Shown: positions 50,127-59,709, counted from the first letter of the stretch. The stretch: DNA of 64,000 bases from a bacterium (GCA_021372615.1 JAJFUB010000026.1:29714-93713); one strand, 5' to 3'. Notes: generated from the sequence alone by a model not told the origin. Made by a program: numbers and translations.

Positions 50127-51794
50127 ATGTTCTGCTATCAGTGTGAGCAAACAGCCAAGGGCACGGGGTGCACGCTGTCGGGGGTCTGCGGCAAGGATCC
50201 CGAGACCGCGGCGCTCCAGGACCTGCTGGTGTACGCCGCCAAGTGCATCTCGGCATTCGCCCACCGGGCGCGGCAGCTCGGCGCCAAGAACCATGCCGTA
50301 GACGTGTTCGTGACCGAGGCGCTGTTCAGCACGGTCACAAATGTGAACTTCGACCCGCAGCGCCTGCAGGAGCTGCTCCAGAAGGCTGCGGACATACGCG
50401 ACCAGGCCATGCGCCTCTACGAGGATGCCTGCCAGAAGGCGGGCCAGCAGCCCGAGCAGTCCGAGGTGCTCGCCGCGGCCGCGGCGTGGCAGCCGGCGAC
50501 CGATCTCGCCGGCCTCGTCCGGCAGGGCGAAGGCGTGGGCATCGAGACCTACCGCGCCCAGAACGGGCCGGACATTACCGGCTTGCAGTTCCTGCTCACC
50601 TTCGGCCTGAAGGGCACCGCGGCCTACGCGGACCACGCCCAGCTCCTCGGCCAGGAGGACGACGCCGTCTATGCGTACTTCCACGAAGCCCTGAGCTTCC
50701 TGGCAGACGGGCCGACGGATGTGGACGCCCTGGTCGGCGCCGCGCTCAAGTGCGGTGAGGTCAACCTGCGCGTCATGGAGCTGCTGGATGCCGCCAACAC
50801 CGGCGCCTACGGCAACCCCGAGCCCACGCCGGTCCGCGTCACCCCGATCAGGGGCAAGGCGATCCTCGTGTCCGGGCATGACCTGAAGGACCTCGAGATG
50901 CTCCTGCAGCAGACTGAGGGGAAGGGGATCAACATCTATACCCACGGCGAGATGCTGCCCGCCCACGGCTACCCCGGTCTGAAGAAGTACGCCCACCTGG
51001 CGGGCAACTACGGCGGGGCGTGGCAGGACCAGCGCAGGGAATTCGACGAGTTCCCCGGCGCGATCCTGATGACGACCAACTGCATCCAGAAGCCCAAGGA
51101 CGGCTACGCGGGCCGCATCTTCACCACCGGGCTGGTGGCCTGGCCCGGCGTGACGCACATCTCCGCGCCAGCGGACGGCAGCAAGGACTTTGCGCCGGTG
51201 ATCGCGGCGGCCCTGGCCGCCCCGGGCTTCACCGAGGATGCTGAGGAGAAGACGATCGTGGTGGGCTTCGGCCACAACGCTGTCCTGGGCGTGGCCCCCG
51301 TGGTCATTGACGCGGTCAAGAGCGGCGCCATCCGCCACTTCTTCCTCATCGGTGGCTGTGACGGCGCCAAGCCGGGCCGGAACTACTACACCGAGTTCGC
51401 GCAGGCGGTGCCCGATGACTGCGTCATCCTGACCCTGGCCTGCGGCAAGTACCGCTTCAACAAGCTCGACTTCGGCGACATTGGCGGTGTGCCGCGGCTG
51501 CTGGACATCGGCCAGTGCAATGACGCCTACTCGGCCATCAAGATCGCAGTGGCGCTGGCCGAGGCCTTTGGGGTGGGCGTCAACGACCTGCCGCTATCGC
51601 TCATCCTGTCGTGGTACGAGCAGAAGGCGGTCTGCATCCTGCTGACACTGCTCCATCTGGGCATCCAGAACATACGGCTCGGCCCCAGCCTGCCGGCCTT
51701 CGTGACCCCGCCGGTGCTCAACGTCCTCGTGGACACCTTCGGCCTCAAGCCGATCAGCACGCCCGAGGAGGATCTCAAGGCGATCCTGGGGTAG
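50127..51794 (+). CDS. hcp: Hybrid-cluster protein (hydroxylamine/NO reductase), class I
   Basis: A 555-residue Hcp. The N-terminus [20 protein letters not shown] continues to CGK, with Cys spaced C-x2-C-x8-C-x5-C. This is the [4Fe-4S] class I pattern of strict anaerobes such as Desulfovibrio, not the enterobacterial [2Fe-2S] class II. Hybrid-cluster regions [47 protein letters not shown] and [14 protein letters not shown] are intact. Hcp reduces NO or hydroxylamine and promotes protein S-nitrosylation. The ATG at 50127 fits the family start. It ends the operon before a strong terminator. Confidence 0.95.
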   Translation: MFCYQCEQTAKGTGCTLSGVCGKDPETAALQDLLVYAAKCISAFAHRARQLGAKNHAVDVFVTEALFSTVTNVNFDPQRLQELLQKAADIRDQAMRLYEDACQKAGQQPEQSEVLAAAAAWQPATDLAGLVRQGEGVGIETYRAQNGPDITGLQFLLTFGLKGTAAYADHAQLLGQEDDAVYAYFHEALSFLADGPTDVDALVGAALKCGEVNLRVMELLDAANTGAYGNPEPTPVRVTPIRGKAILVSGHDLKDLEMLLQQTEGKGINIYTHGEMLPAHGYPGLKKYAHLAGNYGGAWQDQRREFDEFPGAILMTTNCIQKPKDGYAGRIFTTGLVAWPGVTHISAPADGSKDFAPVIAAALAAPGFTEDAEEKTIVVGFGHNAVLGVAPVVIDAVKSGAIRHFFLIGGCDGAKPGRNYYTEFAQAVPDDCVILTLACGKYRFNKLDFGDIGGVPRLLDIGQCNDAYSAIKIAVALAEAFGVGVNDLPLSLILSWYEQKAVCILLTLLHLGIQNIRLGPSLPAFVTPPVLNVLVDTFGLKPISTPEEDLKAILG

Positions 51795-51817
51795 GGGAGG
51801 GACGGCCAGCGGTCCAC

Positions 51818-51850
51818 AAGGCGCCCTTGTCGGCAAGACAGGGGCGCCTT
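51818..51850 (+). terminator. Terminator of the TetR-Hcp operon
   Basis: AAGGCGCCCTTGTC pairs with GACAGGGGCGCCTT (one wobble pair) around a GGCAA loop, ending at 51850 and followed by CGTTTGC. It lies 24 bp after the hcp stop. Confidence 0.75.
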
Positions 51851-51907
51851 CGTTTGCAGTGTGCGAGGGCCGTGTTACGGGGAGCTGCGGGGAGGGGATT
51901 CTACCCC

Positions 51908-51946
51908 TTGACGTGGGATGTCGTTTGAGTCTATGCTTGTATAGAC
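51908..51946 (+). promoter_or_regulatory. Promoter region with inverted repeat before the HTH gene
   Basis: TTGACG (51908-51913) with TATGCT (51932-51937, 18-bp spacer) is a possible promoter. GTCTATGCTTGTATAGAC (51929-51946) is a 6-bp-arm inverted repeat, extendable to 9 bp with one mismatch, that overlaps the -10 region. It could be the operator for the HTH protein encoded at 52084. Confidence 0.5.
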
Positions 51947-52083
51947 TTAGCTGCCAGCACCTAGACAGGGGTGGACCCGGTTTGCGGAGTGGCGCCCTCC
52001 CGGCTGGCACCCTTGCGTCTCATGCAGACCCATATAGAATCCGTGTTCGGCGCCGCTGACGATTCTCCTGCGACGAGGGCCCC

Positions 52084-52299
52084 ATGGACCGCAAATACAT
52101 GAACCTCGATGAGCTGAAGGACTTCCTGGGGGTCAATCACCAGACCGTCTACAACTTCCGCCGCCTCTGGGGCTTGCCGTACATCAAGATCGGCAGCGTG
52201 GTCCGCTACGACCGCGATGAAGTCATTGCCTGGATGGCCAGCCACAGCCATGTAGACAGCAGCGAGGCCGCAGCCGTGCCGGCGGCGGGGATCGGCTAG
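52084..52299 (+). CDS. Excisionase-type helix-turn-helix protein
   Basis: A 71-residue MerR/HTH_17-type protein: MNLDELKDFLGVNHQTVYNF, then RRLWGLPYIKIGSVVRYDRD and EVIAWMASH. This is the excisionase (Xis) or DNA-binding-domain type. It stands before two replication-type genes, as in plasmid and phage modules, where it may regulate replication or excision. An alternative internal start is MNLDEL at 52099. No integrase is in the window. Confidence 0.8.
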   Translation: MDRKYMNLDELKDFLGVNHQTVYNFRRLWGLPYIKIGSVVRYDRDEVIAWMASHSHVDSSEAAAVPAAGIG

Positions 52300-52340
52300 G
52301 CGAGTAGGGGAGAGGGCCGTCCGCGCAAGGAGAGATCTGC

Positions 52341-52694
52341 TTGGAGCCGTTTCGTGGCTTTACGGCGGGCACTTCGACCCCGGTGCCAGATCAGCTCTTC
52401 GATGAACTGCTGCCCCTGTTGGGCCTGGCGGAGCTGCGGGTGCTGCTCTTCCTCATCCGCTGCACCTTCGGTTCGCGGCGGCCGGAAGCGGAGATCTCCC
52501 TACGGCAGATGATGGAGGGCGTCACCGACGCCGAGGGCTATCCCCTGGCGCCGGGAGTGGGGATGAGCAAGGCCACGCTCTGCCGGGCGTTGGCGAGCCT
52601 GCGGCGGCGGCGCGTCATCATCGCCGAGCGCCAGCGCAGCGAAGATCAGGGCAATGAGCCCACCAGGTACCGCCTGAACATGGGTTTTTTTTAG
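52341..52694 (+). CDS. Replication-type winged-helix protein, short paralogue
   Basis: A 117-residue protein starting at TTG after AAGGAG. It parallels the N-terminal third of the next protein: TPVPDQLFDELLPLLGLAEL, then RVLLFLIRCTFG and EISLRQMMEGV, then GVGMSKATLCRALASLRRRR. This is the wHTH fold of phage and plasmid replication-initiation proteins of the RepA/O/DnaD-N kind. It ends in eight T residues (52685-52692) just before TAG. It may be a truncated copy or a regulator. Confidence 0.6.
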   Translation: MEPFRGFTAGTSTPVPDQLFDELLPLLGLAELRVLLFLIRCTFGSRRPEAEISLRQMMEGVTDAEGYPLAPGVGMSKATLCRALASLRRRRVIIAERQRSEDQGNEPTRYRLNMGFF

Positions 52695-52802
52695 GGCCAG
52701 TATCCCTTGTCTCATTATTGCGACAAGGGTTCGCGAGATGGCGCATCCGCGGGCTGTCACGCACTCAGGGGGCCCCATACCGCCCCTCCGGGAGATCGGC
52801 AG

Positions 52803-53963
52803 TTGGCCGGCAGCACACGATCCGACGACCGGAACTTCTTCTACGAGGGCTTCTCCACCCCCAACGGCACCTTCGTCCCTGACGACGTGTTCGACGTCCT
52901 CGCCCCCCGCCTCTCCGAAGCCGAACTCCGCGTTCTGCTCTACATCGTCCGGCGCACCTTCGGCTTCGGCAAGCACGCCGACGCCATCTCCCTCAAACAG
53001 CTCACCGAGGGCATCACTGCCCGCGACGGCCGAATCCTGGACCACGGCACCGGCATGAGCCGCAAGGGGGTCATCGGCGGCATCAAGGGCCTGCTGGGCA
53101 AGGGCATCATCAACGTGCACCGGCGCCTGGACGACCGCGGCGAGAACCAGATCAATGTCTACACCCTACGGTTCCGCGAGGGGGTAGTTACCGCGGGTAA
53201 CCACGGTAGGTACCCCGCTACACTACCCCCGGTTACCACGGGTACCCCACAAGACTCAGTTCTACAAGAATCAGTCAGACAACAACAGGGGTCCGGCCAG
53301 CCGATGGGCGGCCCTCCTGCGCCTGCGCCGGGACAGCCCCCTGTTGTTGTTCCTCCCTATCGGGATCCGGCTTACGGCCGTCGCGACCTGTATGAGCAAC
53401 TCAAGGACCTGGGCGTCCACCACCATACGGCCAGCAAGCTGCTGCGCGAGCATGACCATCTGGAGATCGAGCAGCTTATGGAGCATGTGTCCGAGCGCCT
53501 GCAGCAGGGCTGGACACCCCATGAGAGCGTCGCGGCCTGGCTGGTGGCGGCCGTCCGCGGTCGGTATCGGCTGCCAGCCCGGGAGGAAATGGCGCCTCTG
53601 GGCGCCCAGGACGACGAACGCCAGGCGCAGCGCCGGCTGCTGGCCGAGGAGGTCAGCGAACGGGAGCGCGAGCGGAGTGCCGAGGAGTTGCGCCGCCAGC
53701 GTGACGCGAAGCTGCAGACGCTGGGAATCGAACAAAATGTGGACAGAATATGGCAGGACGCGCAGGCGCGACTGCGCGAGCGCGACCAGTGGTCGCTGGC
53801 CATGGCGATGAGCTACTTGAAGAATATAGAAAACGGGTTGGCGGTGCTGCTGGTCCCTGGACATCTGCGGAACCGCCTGGTCGCCCGGCAGGCGGAGATC
53901 GAGGGGGCGCTGGCGGAAGTCACGGGGTCGCCCACCCGGCTCGTCCTGCACGAGATAGGCTGA
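52803..53963 (+). CDS. Replication initiator-like protein (wHTH plus helical tail)
   Basis: A 386-residue protein from the TTG at 52803, chosen for the GGGAG site and homology to the neighbour; an earlier in-frame TTG at 52707 is less convincing. Residues about 10-110 are a replication-type winged helix (TPNGTFVPDDVFDVLAPRLS, then EAELRVLLYIVRRTFGFGKH). Residues about 115-170 are a low-complexity linker, and about 175-260 a helical domain (DLYEQLKDLGVHHHTASKLL). A long charged coiled region with RRLLAEEVSERERERSAEEL follows. The linker DNA carries inverted and direct repeats that may be an origin. It resembles phage or plasmid replisome-organiser proteins. Confidence 0.6.
   Translation: MAGSTRSDDRNFFYEGFSTPNGTFVPDDVFDVLAPRLSEAELRVLLYIVRRTFGFGKHADAISLKQLTEGITARDGRILDHGTGMSRKGVIGGIKGLLGKGIINVHRRLDDRGENQINVYTLRFREGVVTAGNHGRYPATLPPVTTGTPQDSVLQESVRQQQGSGQPMGGPPAPAPGQPPVVVPPYRDPAYGRRDLYEQLKDLGVHHHTASKLLREHDHLEIEQLMEHVSERLQQGWTPHESVAAWLVAAVRGRYRLPAREEMAPLGAQDDERQAQRRLLAEEVSERERERSAEELRRQRDAKLQTLGIEQNVDRIWQDAQARLRERDQWSLAMAMSYLKNIENGLAVLLVPGHLRNRLVARQAEIEGALAEVTGSPTRLVLHEIG
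53180..53349 (+). other. Repeat cluster inside the replication gene, possible origin
   Basis: GGGGGTAGT (53180-53188) and ACTACCCCC (53222-53230) form a perfect 9-bp inverted repeat. GTTACCGCGGGTAAC (53187-53201) is a palindrome. GGTAACCACGG (53196-53206) and GGTTACCACGG (53231-53241), and GGTACCCCGC (53209-53218) and GGTACCCCAC (53241-53250), are near-direct repeats 32-35 bp apart. CAACAACAGGGG (53280-53291) and CCCCTGTTGTTG (53338-53349) are a perfect 12-bp inverted repeat. Lambdoid and plasmid origins often lie within the initiator gene in just this way. Confidence 0.4.
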
Positions 53964-54148
53964 ATCGGGGCTGAGCCCCGGGGCCGCTCGGGACACCAAG
54001 ACGCGCTCCTGGGGCTTCCTGGCGCAAATGGGTCCTTGCCTCCGGCAAGCAGGGCAGGCGCACACCCGCGGGGAAATGCCTGGTCGGCGGCTGTACGGGC
54101 CAAGGGGAAGCGGCCGCGCTGCCCCACAGACTGGATAGGGAGCAGACC

Positions 54149-55168
54149 ATGATACGCATTGGTGTCATCGGGGCGGGCCACTGGGGCCCCAACTACGTCC
54201 GCAACTTCCGAGAGTTGGACGCAGCGCAGATGGTGGCCGTGGCCGACCCGCGCGCGGACGCCCGGGCGACGCTGCAGCAGCGCTTCGCCGACCTGAAGCT
54301 GTACGAGGACTACCGGGAGCTTCTGGCCGAGGGGGAGATTGACGGCGTCGTCGTGGCCACACCGGCCTCGACCCACCACGAGATCGGGATGGCTTGCCTG
54401 CAAGCAGGCAAGCACGTACTGATCGAGAAGCCCCTCGCGAACTCCGCGGCAGCGGCACTGGAGCTGGCCCAGTACCCCCTGGCCGACGGGCAGATCTTCA
54501 TGGTCGGCCACATCTTCCGCTTCCATCCAGGGATCAACCGCGTGCGGGAGCTGATGTACGAGGGGACACTCGGGACGACCCGGTATCTGCACTGTGTCCG
54601 CACCAACCTGGGCCCGGTCCGCAAGGACGTGTCGGTCATCTGGGACCTGGCGCCCCATGACGTCTCCATCGCGCTGCACCTGTTCAACGGGATGCCGGCG
54701 CGCGTCTCGGCGACGATGGGCTACTACCTGCAGAACTCCCCCGGCGATGTCGCCTTCATCACGCTCACCTTCCCCGGCGGCGAGCTGGTCAACATCCATG
54801 TGAGCTGGGTGGACCCGCAGAAGCGGCGCGAGGTGGACGTCATCGGCACCAATGCGCTGGTGCGGTTCGATGACATGAATGTGGGGGAGACGGTGCGGAT
54901 CGTCCAGCGGGCGCTGCTGGAAGTGCCCTCCTACTCCACCTTCGGTGAGTTCCAGCTTGTCACCCATGCCGGGGAGAGCGTCATCCCCTTCATCCCGCCC
55001 AAGGAGCCACTCAAGGAGCAGTGCATGGAGTTCCTCAAGTCCATCCAGACCAGGCAGCAGCCGCTCTCGGACGTGCGGGACGGCTACCGCATCTGCGCCA
55101 TCCTTGAAGCGGCGGAGGCCTCGGCCAGGCAAGATGGCGCGCCGGTCAACATCGAGGCGGAGGTATAG
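54149..55168 (+). CDS. Gfo/Idh/MocA family oxidoreductase
   Basis: A 339-residue NAD(P)-dependent oxidoreductase. The Rossmann motif is IRIGVIGAGHWGPNYVRNF. EKPLANSAAAA holds the catalytic Lys, and WDLAPHDVSIALHLF the His/Asp region. It overlaps in role with WlbA- or WbpB-type UDP-sugar 3-dehydrogenases, which work with a DegT aminotransferase; the next gene, 3 bp downstream, is one. The pair suggests synthesis of a 3-amino or acetamido sugar for a surface polysaccharide. The 185-bp gap before it (53964-54148) has only a short CTTGCC/GGCAAG hairpin near 54037 and no gene. Confidence 0.9.
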   Translation: MIRIGVIGAGHWGPNYVRNFRELDAAQMVAVADPRADARATLQQRFADLKLYEDYRELLAEGEIDGVVVATPASTHHEIGMACLQAGKHVLIEKPLANSAAAALELAQYPLADGQIFMVGHIFRFHPGINRVRELMYEGTLGTTRYLHCVRTNLGPVRKDVSVIWDLAPHDVSIALHLFNGMPARVSATMGYYLQNSPGDVAFITLTFPGGELVNIHVSWVDPQKRREVDVIGTNALVRFDDMNVGETVRIVQRALLEVPSYSTFGEFQLVTHAGESVIPFIPPKEPLKEQCMEFLKSIQTRQQPLSDVRDGYRICAILEAAEASARQDGAPVNIEAEV

Positions 55169-55171
55169 CCG

Positions 55172-56275
55172 ATGCGAGTCCCCTTCATGGATCTATCGCG
55201 CATGCACGACCCCCTGCTGCCGCAGCTCCGGCAGGCCATGGAGGAGGTCATCCGCCGGAATGCCTACATTCTCGGCGATGAAGTCACGCAGTTCGAGCAG
55301 GCCTTCGCGGAGTACTGCGAGGCGGAGCACTGCATCGGTCTGGACAACGGCAGCTCGGCGCTGGAACTGGCCCTGCGCGGCTGGGGGATTGGGGAGGGGG
55401 ACGAGGTCATCACCGCCCCCAACTCGTTCATTGCCAGCGCTTCCGGCATCGCCTTCACGGGGGCGACGCCGGTCTTTGTGGACATTGACCCGGCAACGTA
55501 CACCCTCGACACGGCGCAACTCGAGGCAGCCATTACGCCGCGGACGAAGGCCATCGTGCCCGTGCATCTGTACGGGCAGCCGGCCGACATGGACCCGATC
55601 ATGGCCGTGGCCCGCAAGCACGGCCTGAAGGTACTCGAGGACTCGTGCCAGGCGCACGGCGCGCGCTACAAGGGGAAGCGCTGCGGCAGCCTCGGTCATG
55701 CCGCGGCCTTCAGCTTCTACCCGGCCAAGAACCTCGGCTGCTTCGGCGATGGCGGGGCGCTCACAACCAATGACGCCGAGCTGGCCGAGCGGGTCCGGAT
55801 GCTGCGGAACTACGGCCAGCGTGTGAAGTACGAGCATGTGTTCCTGGCGTACAACCGCCGGCTGGACACACTGCAGGCGGCCGTTCTGGGGGTGAAGCTG
55901 CCGCATCTGGACGGCTGGAACTCCTCGCGCCGCCTGGCGGCGAAGCGGTACGCGAGCCTCCTGCGCGACAGCGTACAGACGCCGGCCGTGGCCGACTACG
56001 CCGAGCCCGTCTACCACCTGTACGTCGTGCGCTGCCCCAACCGCGACGCCGTGGCAGTGCAACTCAAGGAGGCAGGCATTGACACGGGCTTGCACTATCC
56101 CGTGCCGATCCACCTGCAGGAAGCCTACCGCTACCTGGGGCTGCAGGCCGGCGCCTTCCCCGAGGCCGAGCGGGCCTGCCGTGAGGTCCTGACGCTGCCG
56201 ATGTTCCCGTACATGACTGACGAGGAGATCGAGGCAGTGGCCGCAGCGGTGAAGCAGGCCGTTGCCCAGGGCTGA
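55172..56275 (+). CDS. DegT/DnrJ/EryC1/StrS aminotransferase
   Basis: A 367-residue PLP-dependent sugar aminotransferase. Lys186 in [20 protein letters not shown] is the Schiff-base lysine; [20 protein letters not shown] and [16 protein letters not shown] complete the PLP site. It converts a keto-sugar nucleotide to an amino sugar. It starts 3 bp after the oxidoreductase gene and reads into the start of the next gene's leader. The usual downstream acetyltransferase is absent from the window. Confidence 0.92.
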   Translation: MRVPFMDLSRMHDPLLPQLRQAMEEVIRRNAYILGDEVTQFEQAFAEYCEAEHCIGLDNGSSALELALRGWGIGEGDEVITAPNSFIASASGIAFTGATPVFVDIDPATYTLDTAQLEAAITPRTKAIVPVHLYGQPADMDPIMAVARKHGLKVLEDSCQAHGARYKGKRCGSLGHAAAFSFYPAKNLGCFGDGGALTTNDAELAERVRMLRNYGQRVKYEHVFLAYNRRLDTLQAAVLGVKLPHLDGWNSSRRLAAKRYASLLRDSVQTPAVADYAEPVYHLYVVRCPNRDAVAVQLKEAGIDTGLHYPVPIHLQEAYRYLGLQAGAFPEAERACREVLTLPMFPYMTDEEIEAVAAAVKQAVAQG

Positions 56276-56285
56276 GAGGGCGACC

Positions 56286-58169
56286 ATGCGCAGGGCTGTT
56301 GCGCTCGCTATGGGGCTGTTGCTGGCTGGCTGGTGCGCCGGCGCGGACCTGCTGCCTAACCCTGACTTCGAGACCGTTGCCGGCGGCCAGCCGACAGGCT
56401 GGACCATCTCCACACCGGCCCTCGTCACGCTTCGCGACGACGGCGGGCACGCCGGGCAGCGCTATGTGCGTCTCGCCGATCCGGACGCCAAGACCGGCAT
56501 CTCGGTAGAGAGCACCCGACTGCCCTGTCGGCCCGGGGGGGTCTATACGGCCTCTGCCTGGTGCCGCACCACCGACAAGTGTTCCCCCGGCCTGTACCTC
56601 AACTTCTATGATGACGTAGGCTTTCGGGTTCACCATCTGTACCAACGGGCCACCGGGCCGACACAGGGCTGGGTGCAGGTGCAAGCGCAGACCACCGCAC
56701 CGGCTGACGCGACCACCGTCAGCGTCCTGCTATACGCCTACATCGGCGATGTGGGCGCGGTTGATGCCGATGACGTGACGCTGGCGGTGAGCGGCGGCGC
56801 CGCGCCCGGGAGCACCGGCATCCCCCCGGCGCCGATCGGCAAGAAGGAGGTCGTCAACTTGGAGTCGCGGCGTGAACTGTTCGTGGATGGGTACATGGTG
56901 GACAGTCTGTCGGGCAGCGCGGTGCGGCGCCTGCATCACCCGGAGCGTCGCGGGGTGGCGCTGCAACTGGACCAGCCCTGGGAGGGGCCGACCTCCGCTT
57001 ACTTCGCGGTTGTGCCCGTGGATGGCAAGATCCGCATCTACTTCCGCGGCTCGGGGCAGGAGGGGACCCACGAGGTGACGTGCGTGGCCGAGAGCGAGGA
57101 CGGGCTGAACTTCACCCGGCCGAAGCTGGGCCTGTACGAGTGGGCGGGCAACAAGGACAACAGCATCGTGTGGATGGGCGCCGGGACCCACAACTTTGCC
57201 CCCTTCCTGGACACCAACCCGCAGGCCCCGGCCGACCAGCGCTTCAAGGCCCTGGCCAGCGCCGGCCCGAACGCCTCGCTGGTCGCCTTCGTCTCGGCGG
57301 ACGGCTATCGTTGGCGGAAGCTGCGCGAGGAGCCTGTCATCACCAAGGGCGCCTTCGACTCGCAGAACCTGGCCTTCTGGGACACGGAGCGCAAGCTCTA
57401 TGTCGAGTACCACCGGGGCTTCCGCGACGGCGTGCGAGACATCATGACCTCCACCTCGCCGGACTTCATCACCTGGACCGAGCCGCAGTGGCTTGACTAC
57501 GGCGAAGCGCCCAAGGAGCACCTGTATACCAACGCCATCACGCCGTACTTCCGCGCCCCGCACCTCCACCTGGGTTTCCCGAACCGCCTCATGGAGAGCC
57601 GGAAGAAGGTCGCGAGCCACCCCGGGCCGGGCGTGGACGACGCCCTGCTGATGAGCAGCCGGGACATGATCCACTTCGAGCGCTGGCGCGAGGCATTCAT
57701 CTACCCGAGTCTCGACTGGGAGAACTGGACCGACCGCAACAACTACATCGCCTGGGGGCTTGTGCCCCTCAGTGAGCGCGAGATCGGCATCTACTCGACC
57801 GACCACTACCGACACCAGTCGGCCCGGCTGATGCTCAACACCATCCGCACCGATGGCTTCGCCTCCGTCTATGCCGACATGATCGGCGGGCAGATGCTGA
57901 CCCGGCCGTTCACGTTCACCGGCAAGCGGCTGGAGATCAACTACGCCACCTCGGCCGCGGGCAGCCTGAAGTTCGCACTGTGCGACGACGCCGGGGAAGC
58001 CTATCCGGGCTTCGGCCTGGGTGACAGCGAGATCCTGTTCGGCAATGAACTGGCCCACACGGTGAGTTGGGCGCAGGGCAGCGATGTCAGCAGCCTGGCG
58101 GGCAAGACGGTGCGGCTGCGGGTGAACCTCAAGGACGCGGACCTGTTCTCGCTGCGCTTCACTGACTGA
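56286..58169 (+). CDS. Secreted CBM plus GH32/43-like beta-propeller protein
   Basis: A 627-residue exported protein. Residues 1-21 form a signal peptide (MRRAVALAMGLLLAGWCAGA). Residues about 22-165 are a CBM4/9-like jelly roll (DLLPNPDFETVAGGQPTGWT). Residues about 180-500 resemble five-bladed GH32/43/68 propellers common in Planctomycetes (LESRRELFVDGYMVDSLSGS, then AYFAVVPVDGKIRIYFRG and CVAESEDGLNFTRPKLGL). The rest is a beta-sandwich. The ATG at 56286 has GAGAGGG upstream. Catalytic residues are not assignable; possibly a fructosidase, arabinanase or lectin-like protein. Confidence 0.7.
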   Translation: MRRAVALAMGLLLAGWCAGADLLPNPDFETVAGGQPTGWTISTPALVTLRDDGGHAGQRYVRLADPDAKTGISVESTRLPCRPGGVYTASAWCRTTDKCSPGLYLNFYDDVGFRVHHLYQRATGPTQGWVQVQAQTTAPADATTVSVLLYAYIGDVGAVDADDVTLAVSGGAAPGSTGIPPAPIGKKEVVNLESRRELFVDGYMVDSLSGSAVRRLHHPERRGVALQLDQPWEGPTSAYFAVVPVDGKIRIYFRGSGQEGTHEVTCVAESEDGLNFTRPKLGLYEWAGNKDNSIVWMGAGTHNFAPFLDTNPQAPADQRFKALASAGPNASLVAFVSADGYRWRKLREEPVITKGAFDSQNLAFWDTERKLYVEYHRGFRDGVRDIMTSTSPDFITWTEPQWLDYGEAPKEHLYTNAITPYFRAPHLHLGFPNRLMESRKKVASHPGPGVDDALLMSSRDMIHFERWREAFIYPSLDWENWTDRNNYIAWGLVPLSEREIGIYSTDHYRHQSARLMLNTIRTDGFASVYADMIGGQMLTRPFTFTGKRLEINYATSAAGSLKFALCDDAGEAYPGFGLGDSEILFGNELAHTVSWAQGSDVSSLAGKTVRLRVNLKDADLFSLRFTD

Positions 58170-58224
58170 GCCACCTTCCCGGCCCTGACACGCCGGGACC
58201 GGCCTGGACAACAAGGGAGCCTTC

Positions 58225-59709
58225 ATGACCGCCACGCTGGCGCCGATTGACTATGTCGTCCTGATCGTGTACATGGCCGCTTCGGTCTTGCTGGGCGTGT
58301 GGTTCGTCCGCGAGCAACGGACCGTCAAGGACTACTTCCTGGCCGGGCAGAGCATGAACTGGTTCGTGGTGGCCATCTCGGTCATCGCGGCCCTGTTCTC
58401 GGGCATCAGCTACCTGGGGGCCCCCACCGAAGTCTTCAACTATGACATGACCTACGCGGTCACCGTGCTGTCGTTCTTCGTCGCCACGCCCCTCATCATC
58501 CTGGTCTTCCTGCCGCGCTTCTACCGAGCGAACTTCTATAGTGCCTACGAGTATCTCGAGCGCCGCTTCGACTTGCAGGTGCGCACGTGGTCCTCGGCCA
58601 TGTTCATCATCCGTGTCGTCTTCTACCTGGCCCTGGCGATCTACGCTCCCGCCCTGGCCCTGGCCAGCGTGACCGGCCTGCCCCTGTGGTTCTCGATTGC
58701 GGTCATCGGTATCCTGACGACGGTCTACACCACCCTCGGAGGCATGAAGGCCGTCATCTGGACCGATGTCATGCAGTTCTTCGTGCTCTTCGGCGGGCAG
58801 GTGGCCATCGGCTGGTTCGCGATGAGCCGCATCCCCGGCGGCCTGTCGGGGACATGGGACATCGCCGCCTCGGCTGGCAAGCTCAACTGGCTGAACTTCG
58901 ACTGGAGCCTGACGGTCCGGGTGACGTTCTGGGGGGCGCTGATCGGCGGGCTGTTCAACAACCTGGTGCAGATGGGCACCGATCAGATCTCCGTGCAGCG
59001 CTACCTGACCGCCAAGAGCCGCGCCGAGGCCGGCAAGTCGCTGTGGTTCAAGCTCATCATCACCCTGCCGGTGGTTATCGTCTTCTACCTGATGGGCGCC
59101 ATTCTGTACGCCTTCTATCAGACCTATCCCGACCGGCTGCCGGACCTGGCGCAGAAGGACCGCATCCTGCCGTACTTCGTGGTCAACGAGTTGCCGCACG
59201 GACTACCGGGGCTGCTGGTAGCCGCCATCTTCGCGGCCACGATGTCCACCGTCTCCTCGGGCATCAATGCCCTGAGTACCGCCAGCATCGTGGACTTCTA
59301 CCAGCGGAACATGCAGCGCAACCCCGAGCCGGAGCGCCTGCTCCAGCTCTCCAAGTGGCTCACCCTGGTCTATGGCGTCCTCGCCACGGCGGTGGCCTTC
59401 CTGATGCCGCTGCTGGGCACGTTGATCGAGGCCACCAACAAGATCATGGGGATGCTCGGCGGTCCGCTGCTGGGGGTGTTCCTGCTGGGGATGCTGACCA
59501 AGCGGACCACCTCGCGCGGGGCCCTGCTCGGCGCCTTCTTCGGCTCGCTGCTGCTCGCCTTCGTTGTCTTCGAGACGAAGGTCTCCTTCCTGTGGTACGC
59601 CGCCATCGGCTGTGTCGCCACGTTTGTCCTGGGCTACCTGTTCAGCCTGGCGACGGGGCAGCCGGAGGCGGAGGAGGACGACGAGGTGGGGGAGGAGCCG
59701 GGCGGCTAG
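58225..59709 (+). CDS. Sodium:solute symporter (SSS/SLC5 family)
   Basis: A 494-residue membrane transporter with about 13 spans. It starts APIDYVVLIVYMAASVLLGV. Family signatures are FLAGQSMNWFVVAISVIAAL, FSGISYLGAPTEVFNYDM and GVFLLGMLTKRTTSRGALLG. It uses the sodium gradient to import a sugar, sialic acid or similar solute. It lies 55 bp after the secreted propeller gene and may take up its products. The C-terminus is acidic (EAEEDDEVGEE). Its stop overlaps the stop of lnt on the other strand by 4 bp. Confidence 0.9.
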   Translation: MTATLAPIDYVVLIVYMAASVLLGVWFVREQRTVKDYFLAGQSMNWFVVAISVIAALFSGISYLGAPTEVFNYDMTYAVTVLSFFVATPLIILVFLPRFYRANFYSAYEYLERRFDLQVRTWSSAMFIIRVVFYLALAIYAPALALASVTGLPLWFSIAVIGILTTVYTTLGGMKAVIWTDVMQFFVLFGGQVAIGWFAMSRIPGGLSGTWDIAASAGKLNWLNFDWSLTVRVTFWGALIGGLFNNLVQMGTDQISVQRYLTAKSRAEAGKSLWFKLIITLPVVIVFYLMGAILYAFYQTYPDRLPDLAQKDRILPYFVVNELPHGLPGLLVAAIFAATMSTVSSGINALSTASIVDFYQRNMQRNPEPERLLQLSKWLTLVYGVLATAVAFLMPLLGTLIEATNKIMGMLGGPLLGVFLLGMLTKRTTSRGALLGAFFGSLLLAFVVFETKVSFLWYAAIGCVATFVLGYLFSLATGQPEAEEDDEVGEEPGG

